In this document: in pieces, positions 1 to 10,989 of the stretch
How positions within the stretch are numbered: the first letter of the stretch is position 1
How the letters are laid out: every line of letters begins with the position of its first letter
Origin: JADJPO01 sp046330955
Lineage (GTDB): Bacteria > Actinomycetota > Actinomycetes > Actinomycetales > Kineosporiaceae
DNA: 64,000 bases
Assembly: GCA_046330955.1 (NCBI GenBank)
Contig: JAXLRT010000017.1
Span: 71,609-135,608, forward strand
Reading direction: 5' to 3'
Position numbers and translations under genes: made by a program
Notes under the pieces: model-generated
The model's database searches: none
What the model saw: the letters and a program-made list of their open reading frames with translations, nothing else
Told to the model about the DNA's origin: nothing

Positions 1-92
1 CTCAACGTGATCTTCGCGTCAGCCCGAAGTCCTCACCGTGATCTTCAACGTGATCACTCGGGTGGGGCGGCAGCCGGCGGGACGCGCGGACC

Positions 93-1427
93 TCAGCCCA
101 GGCCGATGCCCTCGTACTGCGTGAAGGCGTTCTTGTCGAGCAGTCGGCGGCCGTCGATCACGGGGACGTCGAGCCCGGCCTCGGCCAGCACCTGCGGCAG
201 AGTGGTGAACTCGGCCCAGCGGGTCACCAGCACCACCGCATCGACCCCCTGGACGGCGTCCGCCAGCGAACCGGCGAAGCGCACCCGGTCGCCGAACACC
301 TCGCGCGCGTTCTCGGTGGCCTCGGGGTCGTAGGCGACGACCTGCGCCCCGGCCGCCAGCAACTGCTCGGTGACCGGCAGCGCCGGCGACTCGCGGATGT
401 CGTCGGTGTCGGGCTTGAAGGCCATGCCCAGGACGGCGACCCGCCGCCCGGCGAGCTCGGGCACCCGCCGCCGCAGCAGCTCGATCAGCCGCGACGGCTG
501 CGCCCTGTTGGTCGCCAGCACGGCGTCCAGCACCGGCATCGCCTGACCGCGGCTGCGGCCGTAGGCGACCAGGGCCTTGACGTCCTTCGGGAAGCACGAC
601 CCGCCGAAGCCGCAGCCGGCCGCCAGGAACGACAGCATGCCCGGACGCACCCGCTGCCCGTCACCCAGGATCGGCGAGAGCCGCTTGTCCAGGTGAACCC
701 CGGCCATGGCATCGACCGCGTCGACGCCCACCTCGGCGCACAGATTGCCGATCTCGTTGGAGAACGAGATCAGGGTGGCCAGCAACGAGTTCGCCGAGTA
801 CTTGATCATCTCGGCGGTGTCGGTGTCGGTGCGCAGGGTGTCGGCGGCGGTGAACGGCGCGTACAGATCGGCCAGGGTGTCCTGCGAGCGCTGGTCGATG
901 CCTCCGAACACGATGCGGTCGGGCGACATGAAGTCGACCACCGCATTGCCCTCGGCCAGGAACTCGGGGTTCATGCCGACACCGAAGTCGACCCCTGCCC
1001 GCTTGCCCGACGCCTGCTCGAGGATCGGCAGCACGACGGTGCGCGTCGTCCCGGGCACGACCGTGCTCTTGACCACGACCACGTGGTAGGAGTCCTTCTC
1101 GGCCAGCGCCTTGCCGATCTGCGCGGCCGCGGTCTCGATGTAGCTCAGGTCGATCCGCTCACCGTCGAACGGCGTCCCGACCGCGATCATGGTCAGGTCG
1201 CTGTCGAGCACCGCGGCGTGCAGGTCGGTGGTGGCGAACAACGACCTGCCGCTGGTCCGCGCCAGCAGGTCGTCCAGGCCGGGCTCGTGGATCGGCGCCG
1301 ACGCCGATCGGATCATCTCGACCTTGCGCTCGTCGATGTCGATACAGGTCACCCGGTGGCCGATCTCGGCCAGCCCCACGCCCGAGACCAGCCCGACGTA
1401 CCCGGTGCCGACGATGCTGACCCGCAT
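93..1427 (-). CDS. ugd: UDP-glucose 6-dehydrogenase
   Basis: Oxidises UDP-glucose to UDP-glucuronate with two NAD+ in the cytoplasm, supplying an acidic sugar for polysaccharide. The 444-aa length is normal for the UDP-glucose/GDP-mannose dehydrogenase family. An N-terminal Rossmann motif GTGYVG (residues 7-12) and the active-site segment GGSCFPKD with the catalytic Cys near residue 278 are visible, followed by the C-terminal UDP-binding domain (GMAFKPDTDDIRESPA). The ATG lies 1 nt after the stop of the upstream epimerase gene (TGAgATG), so the two are probably translationally coupled and belong to one leftward operon of polysaccharide precursor genes. The substrate could in principle be another NDP-hexose, but the sequence is typical of Ugd. 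Confidence 0.93.
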   Translation of the reverse strand: MRVSIVGTGYVGLVSGVGLAEIGHRVTCIDIDERKVEMIRSASAPIHEPGLDDLLARTSGRSLFATTDLHAAVLDSDLTMIAVGTPFDGERIDLSYIETAAAQIGKALAEKDSYHVVVVKSTVVPGTTRTVVLPILEQASGKRAGVDFGVGMNPEFLAEGNAVVDFMSPDRIVFGGIDQRSQDTLADLYAPFTAADTLRTDTDTAEMIKYSANSLLATLISFSNEIGNLCAEVGVDAVDAMAGVHLDKRLSPILGDGQRVRPGMLSFLAAGCGFGGSCFPKDVKALVAYGRSRGQAMPVLDAVLATNRAQPSRLIELLRRRVPELAGRRVAVLGMAFKPDTDDIRESPALPVTEQLLAAGAQVVAYDPEATENAREVFGDRVRFAGSLADAVQGVDAVVLVTRWAEFTTLPQVLAEAGLDVPVIDGRRLLDKNAFTQYEGIGLG

Positions 1428-1428
1428 C

Positions 1429-2577
1429 TCAGTTCTCCTCGGCGGTGCGGTTTCCGGCGTACCAGATCAGTGAACGCCGCAGCCCGTCGTCCACGGTGAC
1501 GGTGGGGTCGTAGTCCAGCTCGGTGCGTGCCTTGGTGATCACCGGGCAGCGCCGGTTCGGGTTGTCGGTGAGGTACTCCGCGTCGTCGCTGGTACCCAGC
1601 ACCACGGCGCCGTCCCAGGAGTACAACTCCTTGGCCAGGGCGGCCACCCGCTGCGCGAGGTCGGCCATCGAGATCTCGGGCGTCTCGATGCCGATGTTGT
1701 ACGACTCGCCGGCCCGGCCGCGCACCAGGACCTTGTAGTAGCCCACCACCGCGTCGGCGACGTAGCAGAAGGTGCGGGTGGGTGATCCGGTCGACAGCAT
1801 CACGATGTCGTTGCCGTCCAACACGTTGCGGCAGAAGTCCGGCAGCACCCGGCCGTCGGTGATCTTCAGCCCGGGGCCGTAGTTGTTGAACGGCCGGGCG
1901 ATGGTGATCGGCAGGTCGTGCTGGCGCGCGAAGTTCACGCACAGCGTCTCGCCGTACCGCTTGGACTCGTCGTAGCAGGCTCGCGGCCCGGTGCAGGACA
2001 CGTTGCCGCGGTAGGTCTCCGGCGTCGGGATGTTCTCCGGCGTGGGGTCACCGTAGATCTCGCTGGTGGAGTAGAACAGGAAGCCCTTCAGCGGCGTCCC
2101 GGCGTTCTTCTGGGCCAGCGCGTGGTCGAGCAGCTTGCGCAGCCCGTCGACGTTGGCGTCCATGGTCTCGATCGGGTGCAGCCGGTAGTACGTCGGCGAG
2201 GCGATGGACGCCGCGTGGATCACGTAGTCGACGTGGCCCAGGTCGGCGGGCAGCGGGTCGCGGATGTCCTGTGCGCGCAGTGTCAGGTTCGGCTCGCCCC
2301 GCAGCGCGTCCAGCCAGGCGGGCACGCCGCGGACGTAGGAGTCCCACACCTCGATCTCGATCGGCTCACCCGACCCGGCGGCGCGGGCGCGACGGTTGGC
2401 GTGCACCGCCGCCTGGACCAGGTAGTGGCCCAGGAACCCCGCCCCGCCGATGATCAGCAGGCGCGAGCCGGCCAGGTCGGCGAATTCGGTGGCGGCCGAC
2501 TCGACGATGTGGTCGAGATCGGCGAGGACCACGTCGAGCGCAGCCTGCTGGGCATCGGGAGGGATGACGACACTCAT
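1429..2577 (-). CDS. NAD-dependent epimerase/dehydratase (extended SDR, UDP-glucuronate decarboxylase-like)
   Basis: An extended short-chain dehydrogenase acting on a nucleotide sugar. It has a GGAGFLG NAD-binding motif at residues 44-50, the STSEIYG segment at 170-176 and the catalytic Tyr202-x3-Lys206 in YDESK. The GPRACYDESKRYGETL region resembles UDP-xylose synthases, which fits the adjacent ugd, but about 35 extra N-terminal residues precede the Rossmann fold. It could instead act on the CDP-sugar made by the cytidylyltransferase upstream in the operon. The ATG at 2577 was chosen because it is preceded by an AAGGA motif; the open frame continues upstream only as a shadow of the next gene. 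Substrate not determinable from sequence alone. Confidence 0.85.
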   Translation of the reverse strand: MSVVIPPDAQQAALDVVLADLDHIVESAATEFADLAGSRLLIIGGAGFLGHYLVQAAVHANRRARAAGSGEPIEIEVWDSYVRGVPAWLDALRGEPNLTLRAQDIRDPLPADLGHVDYVIHAASIASPTYYRLHPIETMDANVDGLRKLLDHALAQKNAGTPLKGFLFYSTSEIYGDPTPENIPTPETYRGNVSCTGPRACYDESKRYGETLCVNFARQHDLPITIARPFNNYGPGLKITDGRVLPDFCRNVLDGNDIVMLSTGSPTRTFCYVADAVVGYYKVLVRGRAGESYNIGIETPEISMADLAQRVAALAKELYSWDGAVVLGTSDDAEYLTDNPNRRCPVITKARTELDYDPTVTVDDGLRRSLIWYAGNRTAEEN

Positions 2578-2624
2578 GCGAACAACAATCCTTCGGTTCG
2601 ATTGACGGCGTGGGGGATTCGGCC

Positions 2625-3923
2625 CTAGGCGAGGGCGATCGGGTACAGCTCGTCCTGCTCGGCGCGCAGCCGGTGCACCAGCGAGTCGGTGGGCAGTTCG
2701 ACGTCCTCGTAGGTCAGCACCTGGTCGCGGACGACGTCGCGCCGCAGCCGGCAGCCCTCGGCGATCCCCATGGGCAGCAGGTGTTGGCGCCGGGAGACCT
2801 CGTAGTTCTCGCACTGGCCGTAGGTCAGGTACTCGCCGATGCCGTCCAGCACCGTGCCGGCGGCGCTGTCCACCTTGGCGGTGGCCACCACGTCGACCAC
2901 CGGGCCGGCCACCGGGGCGATCACCGTGTCGCCGAACAGTGCCACCCGGGCCACCGAGATCGCGATCTCGAAGACGGTCAGGTGATACGGCACGTAGAAC
3001 GAGTAGAGCGGTCCCTTGCCCAGCTTGCCGTAGTCGAGATACAGCCGCTGGGCGTCGTCGCGCGCCTCGGCCAGCACGTACACCCCGGGGGAAGGCCTGG
3101 AGCCGACCACGTACTCGACGATCCCGCCGCGCACCCGCAGGTCGTCGAGGTCGTACCGGTCGACCAGGTCGTCGACGTGCCCGTCGTAGTCCAGGCCGAT
3201 CATGCCGCGCCGGGCCACGCCCATGCCGGTGGCGTTGGCCACCAGGGCCTGCTCGAAACTGATCTTCGTGCCGTCCGCGAACGAGGTGACCATGGACGGC
3301 GTCTGGCCCCAGGCCTTGGCGAAGCCCGCCTGGGTGGTCGGATTGCGGTAGCGGTCCTGCAGACCCTTGATGTTGCCGGCCACCCGCGGGATCAGCCCGA
3401 GCTGCTCGACGAACCGGATCAGGTTCAGCTGGACGCCGGGCTGGTCGCCGTCGCAGCCGGTCAGGACGACGCCCGCGGCCTCGGCGCGGCGCCGCAGCAG
3501 CGGCCCCACGGTGGCGTCCAGCTCGGCGTTCATCAGCACCATGTGCTTGCCGGCCTCGATCACGGCCTGGGTGACGGCGGTGCCGTAGGCGACGTGCCCG
3601 GTGGCCTCGACCGCGGTACCGATCAGCTGCGATCCGGCGACCACCGCCGGGTCGCTGGTGACGGCGTGGCCCCGGGCGGCGACCACCTCGTCGAGCTGGG
3701 CGGCGTCGCTCACCTCGACGGCGTCGTCCACCCCGGCCCGGCGGTAGGCGTCGAGCGCGGCCTCGACGGTGCGGTTGCAGATCACCGGCACGCTCATGCC
3801 GGGCGTGTACCGCACCACCTGATTGACGATGCCGCGGCCCATGAACCCGGCACCGAACAGGGCGAACGGCACCGGGTCGTCCGCCTCGGCCCGCTGCTTC
3901 AGAACGGTGTCGACCAAGATCAT
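2625..3923 (-). CDS. NAD(P)-dependent oxidoreductase with SAF-type C-terminal domain (homoserine dehydrogenase-like)
   Basis: A 432-aa protein with an N-terminal Rossmann domain (FGAGFMGRG, about residues 23-31) and a C-terminal SAF-like domain, as in the predicted homoserine dehydrogenase-like family COG4091. Members occur in polysaccharide clusters beside glucose-1-phosphate cytidylyltransferase, so a role in making an unusual NDP-sugar or sugar side chain is inferred; amino acid metabolism is unlikely here. The ATG at 3923 overlaps the stop of the cytidylyltransferase gene by 4 nt (ATGA), showing co-translation. Product and substrate are unknown. Confidence 0.8.
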   Translation of the reverse strand: MILVDTVLKQRAEADDPVPFALFGAGFMGRGIVNQVVRYTPGMSVPVICNRTVEAALDAYRRAGVDDAVEVSDAAQLDEVVAARGHAVTSDPAVVAGSQLIGTAVEATGHVAYGTAVTQAVIEAGKHMVLMNAELDATVGPLLRRRAEAAGVVLTGCDGDQPGVQLNLIRFVEQLGLIPRVAGNIKGLQDRYRNPTTQAGFAKAWGQTPSMVTSFADGTKISFEQALVANATGMGVARRGMIGLDYDGHVDDLVDRYDLDDLRVRGGIVEYVVGSRPSPGVYVLAEARDDAQRLYLDYGKLGKGPLYSFYVPYHLTVFEIAISVARVALFGDTVIAPVAGPVVDVVATAKVDSAAGTVLDGIGEYLTYGQCENYEVSRRQHLLPMGIAEGCRLRRDVVRDQVLTYEDVELPTDSLVHRLRAEQDELYPIALA

Positions 3924-4699
3924 GCGTCGTCCCAGACCTTCCAGGGCGCTCTGCCCTCGTTCCAGGCGCGCTCGAGCACATCGCGGTCGCGCACCGTGTC
4001 CATCGGTTGCCAGAACCCGGGGTGGCGGAAGGCGTGCAGCTGCCCCTCGCGGGCCAGCCGCCGCAGCGGCTCCTGTTCCCAGGTGGTGGTGTCGTCGGCG
4101 ATGTGGTCGATGACCTCGGGTTCGAGCACGAAGTACCCGCCGTTGATCCAGGCGCCGTCGCCGTCCGGCTTCTCCTGGAAGTGGCTGACCGCGGTGTCCT
4201 CGCCGTGCAGCACCAGCGATCCGAACCGTCCGGGGGGCTGGACGGCGGTCATGGTCGCCAGGCGCCCGTGGCGGCGGTGGAAGGCGATCAGGTCGTCGAT
4301 CGGGACGTCGCTCACGCCGTCCCCGTAGGTGAAGCAGAAGGTGCCGTCGAGGTGGTCGGCGACCCGGCGCAACCGGCCGCCGGTCATGCTGTGCAGGCCG
4401 GTGTCGACCAGGGTGACCCGCCACTTCTCGGTGCGGGCGTGGTGGGTCGTCATGGTGCCCGCACCCAGGTCGAAGGTGACGTCGGAGGTGCGCAGGGTGT
4501 ATGAGGCGAACCAGTCCTTGATCACTTCCTGCTTGTAGCCGCAGCAGACCACGAAGTCGTCGATGCCGTAGCTGGCGTAGGTCTTCATGATGTGCCAGAG
4601 GACGGGATACCCGCCGACCTCCACCATGGGCTTGGGTCGCAGCGAGGTCTCCTCGCTCAGCCGTGTCCCGAGCCCGCCGGCCAGGATGACCGCCTTCAC
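3920..4699 (-). CDS. rfbF: Glucose-1-phosphate cytidylyltransferase
   Basis: Makes CDP-glucose from CTP and glucose 1-phosphate, the entry step to CDP-linked dideoxy or branched sugars. The 259-aa protein starts with the nucleotidyltransferase signature KAVILAGGLGTRL and has Lys in LRPKPM near residue 23; YGDGVSD and WINGGYFV are typical of RfbF. The GTG start at 4699 gives the usual family length (about 257 aa) and has a G-rich Shine-Dalgarno upstream; the longer open frame adds 55 unlikely residues. It is the first gene of a four-gene leftward operon. The usual partner CDP-glucose 4,6-dehydratase (RfbG) is not recognisable in the window. Confidence 0.9.
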   Translation of the reverse strand: MKAVILAGGLGTRLSEETSLRPKPMVEVGGYPVLWHIMKTYASYGIDDFVVCCGYKQEVIKDWFASYTLRTSDVTFDLGAGTMTTHHARTEKWRVTLVDTGLHSMTGGRLRRVADHLDGTFCFTYGDGVSDVPIDDLIAFHRRHGRLATMTAVQPPGRFGSLVLHGEDTAVSHFQEKPDGDGAWINGGYFVLEPEVIDHIADDTTTWEQEPLRRLAREGQLHAFRHPGFWQPMDTVRDRDVLERAWNEGRAPWKVWDDA

Positions 4700-5149
4700 C
4701 GATCGGCCCCCAATCTGCCCGCCGGACGTGGCGACGTCCGTTCGCCACCGAGGCAGGCTATCGTCCGCGCGCGCCTCGACCGAGCCGGGCGCCGGGGTCG
4801 CCCCCGGGCGGCCCTGACCTCGAGAACTACCAGCGATGACATTGCCTTGACTTGATGCAGCCACGGGACAGGTGTGGTCGAATCCAGTCGACTACGTCTC
4901 GTACAGTGGGGACTCGGCCAGGAGTCGACAAGTAACCGAACAGCACGGCGCAGGTGATGTAGCCGAACACCGCCGGTGATCGCTCGGGGTCATTTGCCGA
5001 TCATTCGGACATGGGTTGCGCGTTTCCCGTGACACTGGATTGCCACGGCGCGATGCTCGTGGTGACAGTCCGGATGGTCAGAGGCGATCGGGCCGAGCCG
5101 GCCCGCGACAGGCACAGCGACAGGCAGGAAGGGCAAGGGCCGAGCCACC
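4700..5149. promoter_or_regulatory. Divergent intergenic region of the polysaccharide locus
   Basis: A 450-bp stretch without a credible gene between the leftward sugar-nucleotide operon and the rightward flippase gene. It must hold promoters for both, but I cannot assign confident -35/-10 pairs. A purine-rich Shine-Dalgarno (AGGAAGGG, about 5127-5134) precedes the flippase GTG. Confidence 0.4.
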
Positions 5150-6568
5150 GTGAGCGAACCCACGCGCGAGAGCGCGGACCCGGTGCGCAACGGTGCACGG
5201 GCGCCGCTCCTCCCGGCGTTGTCGCAGGTGCTGCCGCCCGACCCCGAGGACGCTCCCGGCGAGAGCCGTCGGTTCAGGTTGGTGCGTCTGGCCAGCTGGA
5301 CCGCCATCGACCAGGTGCTCTCGGCCCTGACCAACACCATGCTCGCCATCGTCGTGGCGAACTACGTCGATGTGCCGGCCTTCGGCACCTTTGCGGTCGC
5401 GATCCTGGTGTTCAACGTGTGTATCGGCATCGAGCGGGCCCTGGTCGGGCAGCCGATGAGCATCCGCTACAGCAGCGCCACCGGAGCGCGGCTCGACTCG
5501 GGTCGGGCCCGGGCCTTCGGCACGGCCCTGGCCGTCGGGCTGATCGGGGCACTGGGCTGCATCGCCGTGGGCCTGGTGCTCGGCGGCCAGTTGGGGCCGG
5601 TTCTGGTCGCCACGGGTGTGGTGCTGCCGTTCCTGTTGTTGCAGGATTCCGCCCGATTGATCTTCTTCGCCCGGTCGCAGGCGAAGCTGGCCGCCCTCAA
5701 CGACGCGTTGTGGGCCGCGATCCAGTTCCCGGCGATCGTCGTGCTGGCGGCCATCACCCGCCCCGCCGCCCCCGCCCTGGTGCTGATCTGGGGTGCCTCC
5801 GCCGCCGTGTGTGTGGTGGTCGCCCTGGTGCAGTTGCAGGTGATCCCCGACCTGCGCGGTGCCGCCAGCTGGCTGCGTGAGCACCGCGACCTGTCCGGGT
5901 ACCTGCTCGCCGAGTACCTGCTCGGTGCCGGTGCGTTCCAGGGCGGCATCCTGGCGGTCGGCGCGCTGGTCGGCGGCAAGGAGGGCCTGACCGTGGTCGG
6001 TGCCTTCAAGGCCGCCCAGGTGGTGTTGGGGCCGCTGAACATGCTCGGGACGGCGCTGCAGACCTTCGCGCTGCCGCAACTGTCCAAGCGCACCGGGTGG
6101 ACCAGCAGCCAGCGCACCCGGGTGGCGACGCTGACCAGCATCGCGATGGCCGCGATCGCCCTGATCTACGGCGTGCTGCTGATGTTGCTGCCCGACGCGG
6201 CCGGCCGGGCGATGTTCCGGGACAACTGGGCCGAGGCGCTCGACGTGCTGCTGCCGATGATCGTCGGCACCATCTTCTGGGGCCTGTGGCAGGGCCACAC
6301 CCTGGTCATCTACGCCATGGGGCTGGCCCGCCGCGCGTTCTGGATCATGGCCATCGAGGCGCCCCTGGTGTTCCCGTTCATGATCGGCGGCCTGTACCTC
6401 GGCGGTGCCCGGGGGGCTGCCTGGGGGCTCTGCCTGGACCAGGTGACGTCCCTGCCGCTGTGGTTGTGGACCTTCCGGCAGGTGATGCGCGAGAGCGATC
6501 GTCGCGACGAGGCGGTGCCCGCCGAACCCTCAGGCCGGTTGACGACCCCGTCCGGGCCCGGGGACTGA
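5150..6568 (+). CDS. Polysaccharide flippase-like integral membrane protein (Wzx/MOP type)
   Basis: A 472-aa multi-spanning membrane protein with about 12 hydrophobic segments from residue 45 onward and a charged, Pro-rich cytoplasmic N-terminus. Composition and context (sugar-nucleotide genes upstream, GT2 and phosphoglycosyltransferase downstream) suggest a Wzx-like lipid-linked oligosaccharide flippase of the MOP superfamily. GTG start supported by AGGAAGGG upstream. Its last 39 nt overlap the convergent deacetylase gene. No motif proves transport direction; assignment to the family rests on topology and context. Confidence 0.75.
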   Translation: MSEPTRESADPVRNGARAPLLPALSQVLPPDPEDAPGESRRFRLVRLASWTAIDQVLSALTNTMLAIVVANYVDVPAFGTFAVAILVFNVCIGIERALVGQPMSIRYSSATGARLDSGRARAFGTALAVGLIGALGCIAVGLVLGGQLGPVLVATGVVLPFLLLQDSARLIFFARSQAKLAALNDALWAAIQFPAIVVLAAITRPAAPALVLIWGASAAVCVVVALVQLQVIPDLRGAASWLREHRDLSGYLLAEYLLGAGAFQGGILAVGALVGGKEGLTVVGAFKAAQVVLGPLNMLGTALQTFALPQLSKRTGWTSSQRTRVATLTSIAMAAIALIYGVLLMLLPDAAGRAMFRDNWAEALDVLLPMIVGTIFWGLWQGHTLVIYAMGLARRAFWIMAIEAPLVFPFMIGGLYLGGARGAAWGLCLDQVTSLPLWLWTFRQVMRESDRRDEAVPAEPSGRLTTPSGPGD

Positions 6569-7372
6569 CGGCGGCGTGATGGTGACCGCCCGCACCGCGG
6601 GGTAGGCCGCCAGCAGGGCGCCGGCCGGCATCAGCCGGTAACCACCCCCGTGCAACAGGTCGACCACCCGGGCCGTGACCTCGGCGCGCGAGAACGTGGG
6701 GGCCGGGCGCTCCGGGGTGGCGTCACCCGTCGTGTCGTGCAGCAGCAGGATCGCGCCGGGGTGGCCCGCGGTCACCGCTCGGGCGGCGATGGACTCCGCC
6801 GGTTCCTGCAGCCAGTCCTGGGCCCACGCCGTCCAGAACACGACCTCGAGCCCGGCCAGCCGGGCGGCCAGGTACTGCGCCGGCCCCTGGATGCCATAGG
6901 TGGGCCGGTAGAGCCGCACCCGCTCGCCGGTCACCCGCTCGAGGCGGCGGCGTCCCTGCCGGACGGCGCGCGCCGCCTCACGCCAGGACACCGTGGTCAG
7001 CAGGGTGTGGTCGATGCCGTGCAAACCGACCTCGTGCCCCTCGGCGAGCAGGTCGCGCACCAGCTGGGGGTGGCGTTCGGCCGCCTCGACCAGGACGAAG
7101 AAGGTCGCCCGGACGTCGCGGCGGCGCAGCTCGGCGAGGATCTGCGGGGTGTGCTCCGGGTCGGGGCCGTCGTCGTAGGTCAGCCCGATCACCGGGTCGT
7201 CGGTCAGCACCCGCATGGCCGAACTGAACGGCAGCAGCAGCGGCCGGCCCCAGCGGATCAATCGATCGGGGGCGGGCAGGTCACGGGGACCGGGTTCGTC
7301 GTGTCCCCCCAGATCGCGGGCCCGCACCAGCACCGGCGCCTCGGCGGAGCTGCGGCGCACCTCGGTCGACAT
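6530..7372 (-). CDS. Polysaccharide deacetylase family protein (NodB homology)
   Basis: Probably removes N- or O-acyl groups from the locus's glycan. The NodB domain is visible: TYDDGP with the metal-binding Asp (residues 67-68), the HGIDH metal-binding His pair (118 and 122), the substrate-groove motif RLYRPTYG and LLLHDTTGD near the C-terminus. In the third motif R-P-x-Y-G replaces the common RxPYG, a slight deviation. No clear signal peptide; a short hydrophobic segment at about residues 42-52 might anchor it. The ATG at 7372 gives 280 aa. Transcribed against its neighbours and overlapping both the flippase 3' end and the upstream region of the GT2 gene. Confidence 0.85.
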   Translation of the reverse strand: MSTEVRRSSAEAPVLVRARDLGGHDEPGPRDLPAPDRLIRWGRPLLLPFSSAMRVLTDDPVIGLTYDDGPDPEHTPQILAELRRRDVRATFFVLVEAAERHPQLVRDLLAEGHEVGLHGIDHTLLTTVSWREAARAVRQGRRRLERVTGERVRLYRPTYGIQGPAQYLAARLAGLEVVFWTAWAQDWLQEPAESIAARAVTAGHPGAILLLHDTTGDATPERPAPTFSRAEVTARVVDLLHGGGYRLMPAGALLAAYPAVRAVTITPPSVPGPGRGRQPA

Positions 7373-7433
7373 GGCAGCCAGGCTACGATACGCACCGCGC
7401 GAGCCCCGCTCGGGGAGCCGGTGGGAGGGAACC

Positions 7434-8372
7434 GTGGACGCCATCCGGCTGAGCGTGCTCATCGCCTGCCTCAACGCGCAGCAGACCCTGGGTGCGCAGC
7501 TCGAGGCCCTCGCCACGCAGGACTGCCCGGTCCCCTGGGAACTGCTGATCTGCGACAACGGGTCCACCGACGACACGGCGGCGGTGGTCGAGCGGTATGC
7601 CGACCGGTTGCCGGTGCGCCTGATCGATGCCGGGGCGCGGCGCGGTGCCGCCGCCGCCCGTAACGTCGGGGCGCGGTCGGCCCGCGGCGAGTGGCTGGCG
7701 TTCTGCGACGCCGATGACGTGGTCGCCGAGGACTGGCTGGCGACGGTCTGCGCCGCCCTGACCGAGCACCGCTTCGTGGCCGGACGATTCGACGGCGAGC
7801 TGTTGAACAGCGCCCGAGCCCGCCGGTCGCGCCCGCTGGACCAGCAGACCGGCCTGCAGGGGGGCACCGACGGCACGCTGCCCCATGCCGGGGCAGGCAA
7901 CATGGGCATCCACCGCGAGGTGTTCCTGGCCGTCGGGGGCTTCGACCCGTCGGTGCCCTGTCTCGAGGACACCGATCTGTGCTGGCGGGTGCAACGCACC
8001 GGGGTCGAGCTGGTGTTCGTCCCCGAGGTGGTGGTGCACGTGCGCTTGCGGTCGACCTGGCGCGCCATGTACCGCCAGGGCCGCGACTACGGCCGGGCCT
8101 ACGCCGACCTGCAGGGTCGTCAGGCCACGTCGCGGGACGTCGTCCCCGGCAGAGTCGATGGCGCCGGTGGTGACGGCGGTCACGTCCCGGCAAGCCCGCG
8201 GACCGGCCCGGTCGCCCGCCTGAGCGGCCTGGTCACCGCCTGGCTCGGTACCCCGCCGAGTCTGGCTCGGTTGGTGTGGCAGTGGGGCTGGCACCGCGGG
8301 TATCACGCCGCCGTGGCGGAACGGCGGAACCGGCCCGCCGTCGAGGGGCCGCCGCGCACAGGATGGTCATGA
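7434..8372 (+). CDS. Glycosyltransferase family 2
   Basis: A 312-aa GT-A fold glycosyltransferase that likely adds one sugar during repeat-unit assembly at the inner face of the membrane. The N-terminal SVLIACLNA strand, DNGSTDDT nucleotide-binding segment (about 41-48), DAD metal motif (residues 92-94) and the acceptor-side LEDTDLCWR motif are all present. The GTG start at 7434 follows GGGAGGGA; upstream in-frame codons belong to a shadow of the deacetylase. Sugar specificity cannot be told. Confidence 0.88.
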   Translation: MDAIRLSVLIACLNAQQTLGAQLEALATQDCPVPWELLICDNGSTDDTAAVVERYADRLPVRLIDAGARRGAAAARNVGARSARGEWLAFCDADDVVAEDWLATVCAALTEHRFVAGRFDGELLNSARARRSRPLDQQTGLQGGTDGTLPHAGAGNMGIHREVFLAVGGFDPSVPCLEDTDLCWRVQRTGVELVFVPEVVVHVRLRSTWRAMYRQGRDYGRAYADLQGRQATSRDVVPGRVDGAGGDGGHVPASPRTGPVARLSGLVTAWLGTPPSLARLVWQWGWHRGYHAAVAERRNRPAVEGPPRTGWS

Positions 8373-8405
8373 GGGCCATATGGGACGGTCATGAAGGTCA
8401 TGAGG
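8365..8405 (+). repeat. Three GGTCATGARG direct repeats
   Basis: GGTCATGAGG (8365-8374), GGTCATGAAG (8387-8396) and GGTCATGAGG (8396-8405). The first includes the stop codon of the GT2 gene. The cluster sits in the 260-bp gap before the phosphoglycosyltransferase gene and could be a regulator binding site or simply a local duplication. Confidence 0.4.
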
Positions 8406-8635
8406 TCGGTCACAGTGGGTGCACCATGGGGGGTGCAGGTCGTTCGGGTCCAGCCGTGGATCGCCGGATCTCGAGGACAGTCGAGGGGCGGGCGGTTACC
8501 CTCGGTGGGGCAAGCGGACGGGTTCAGGGTGGTGACGAGCTGAACGCGCAGGTCTGACAGGTGATGCGTCGAGCGGGGTCGGCCGGTGCCCGAGGAAGAC
8601 CGACGGGCCACGCCGGATGTGTGCGAGGAGACAGT

Positions 8636-10330
<1,695 letters not shown>

Positions 10331-10337
10331 CCCGCTC

Positions 10338-10874
10338 GTGAAGTTCACCCCGACCGCGCTGGACGGTCCGGTCCTGGTCGAGCTCGACGTCCGCTCGGAC
10401 GACCGGGGCTTCTTCGCCCGGGCCTTCTGCCGGCAGGAGTTCACCGACGCCGGCCTGGTGCCGCCCGTCGAGCAGGCCAACCTGTCGTTGAACCACCGGG
10501 CCGGCACGGTGCGGGGCATGCACCACCAGCTCGACCCGGCCCCCGAGGCCAAGCTGGTGCGCTGCATCCGGGGGGCCATCGTGGACGTCGCGCTCGACGT
10601 CCGGGAGGGCTCACCGACCCGCTGGCAGCACGTCATGGTCGAGCTGTCCGCGGCCAACCGGCTGGCGTTCTACGTGCCGCCCTACTTCGCCCACGGGTAC
10701 CAGACGCTGGTCGACGACACCGAGGTGCTCTACCAGGTCAGCGCGCCCTACGCCCCGGACGCCGAGCGCGGCCTGCGTCCGGACGACCCCGCCCTGGGCA
10801 TCGCCTGGCCGCTGCCGTTCAGCCTGATCAGCGACAAGGACCGCAGCTGGCCGCTGCTGGAGTCAGGCTCCTGA
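10338..10874 (+). CDS. dTDP-4-dehydrorhamnose 3,5-epimerase family protein (RmlC-like)
   Basis: A 178-aa cupin-fold sugar epimerase. The RmlC signature is visible: DDRGFFAR, GTVRGMHHQ with the catalytic His, VRCIRGAIVDVALDVR, PPYFAHGY, and the catalytic Tyr region VLYQVSAPY. GTG start 7 nt after the upstream stop, so it closes the glycosylphosphotransferase operon. No rmlA, rmlB or rmlD is present, and the locus makes CDP-glucose, so its substrate may be a CDP-4-keto sugar rather than dTDP-4-keto-6-deoxyglucose (inference). Confidence 0.85.
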   Translation: MKFTPTALDGPVLVELDVRSDDRGFFARAFCRQEFTDAGLVPPVEQANLSLNHRAGTVRGMHHQLDPAPEAKLVRCIRGAIVDVALDVREGSPTRWQHVMVELSAANRLAFYVPPYFAHGYQTLVDDTEVLYQVSAPYAPDAERGLRPDDPALGIAWPLPFSLISDKDRSWPLLESGS

Positions 10875-10989
10875 ACCCGTCCGGGTGACGTCGGGCCGCC
10901 CCGGTCGGCGCACCCGGTCACCCGTCCGGGCCGGTGCCTCACCCTCGGGGGCTATCAACGCCGCGCCGGCGGCGTCCGATGCATGAACC

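Noticed and set aside
1429..3981. Single 850-codon minus-strand frame covering the epimerase and beyond
   Set aside because: Only the last 382 codons match the SDR family; the upstream part is an antiparallel-frame shadow of the oxidoreductase gene, and an ATG with ribosome site exists at 2577.
10880..10926. Hairpin CGGGTGAC/GTCACCCG after the RmlC-like gene as terminator
   Set aside because: Only 8 bp with a loop of about 27 nt; too weak to call.
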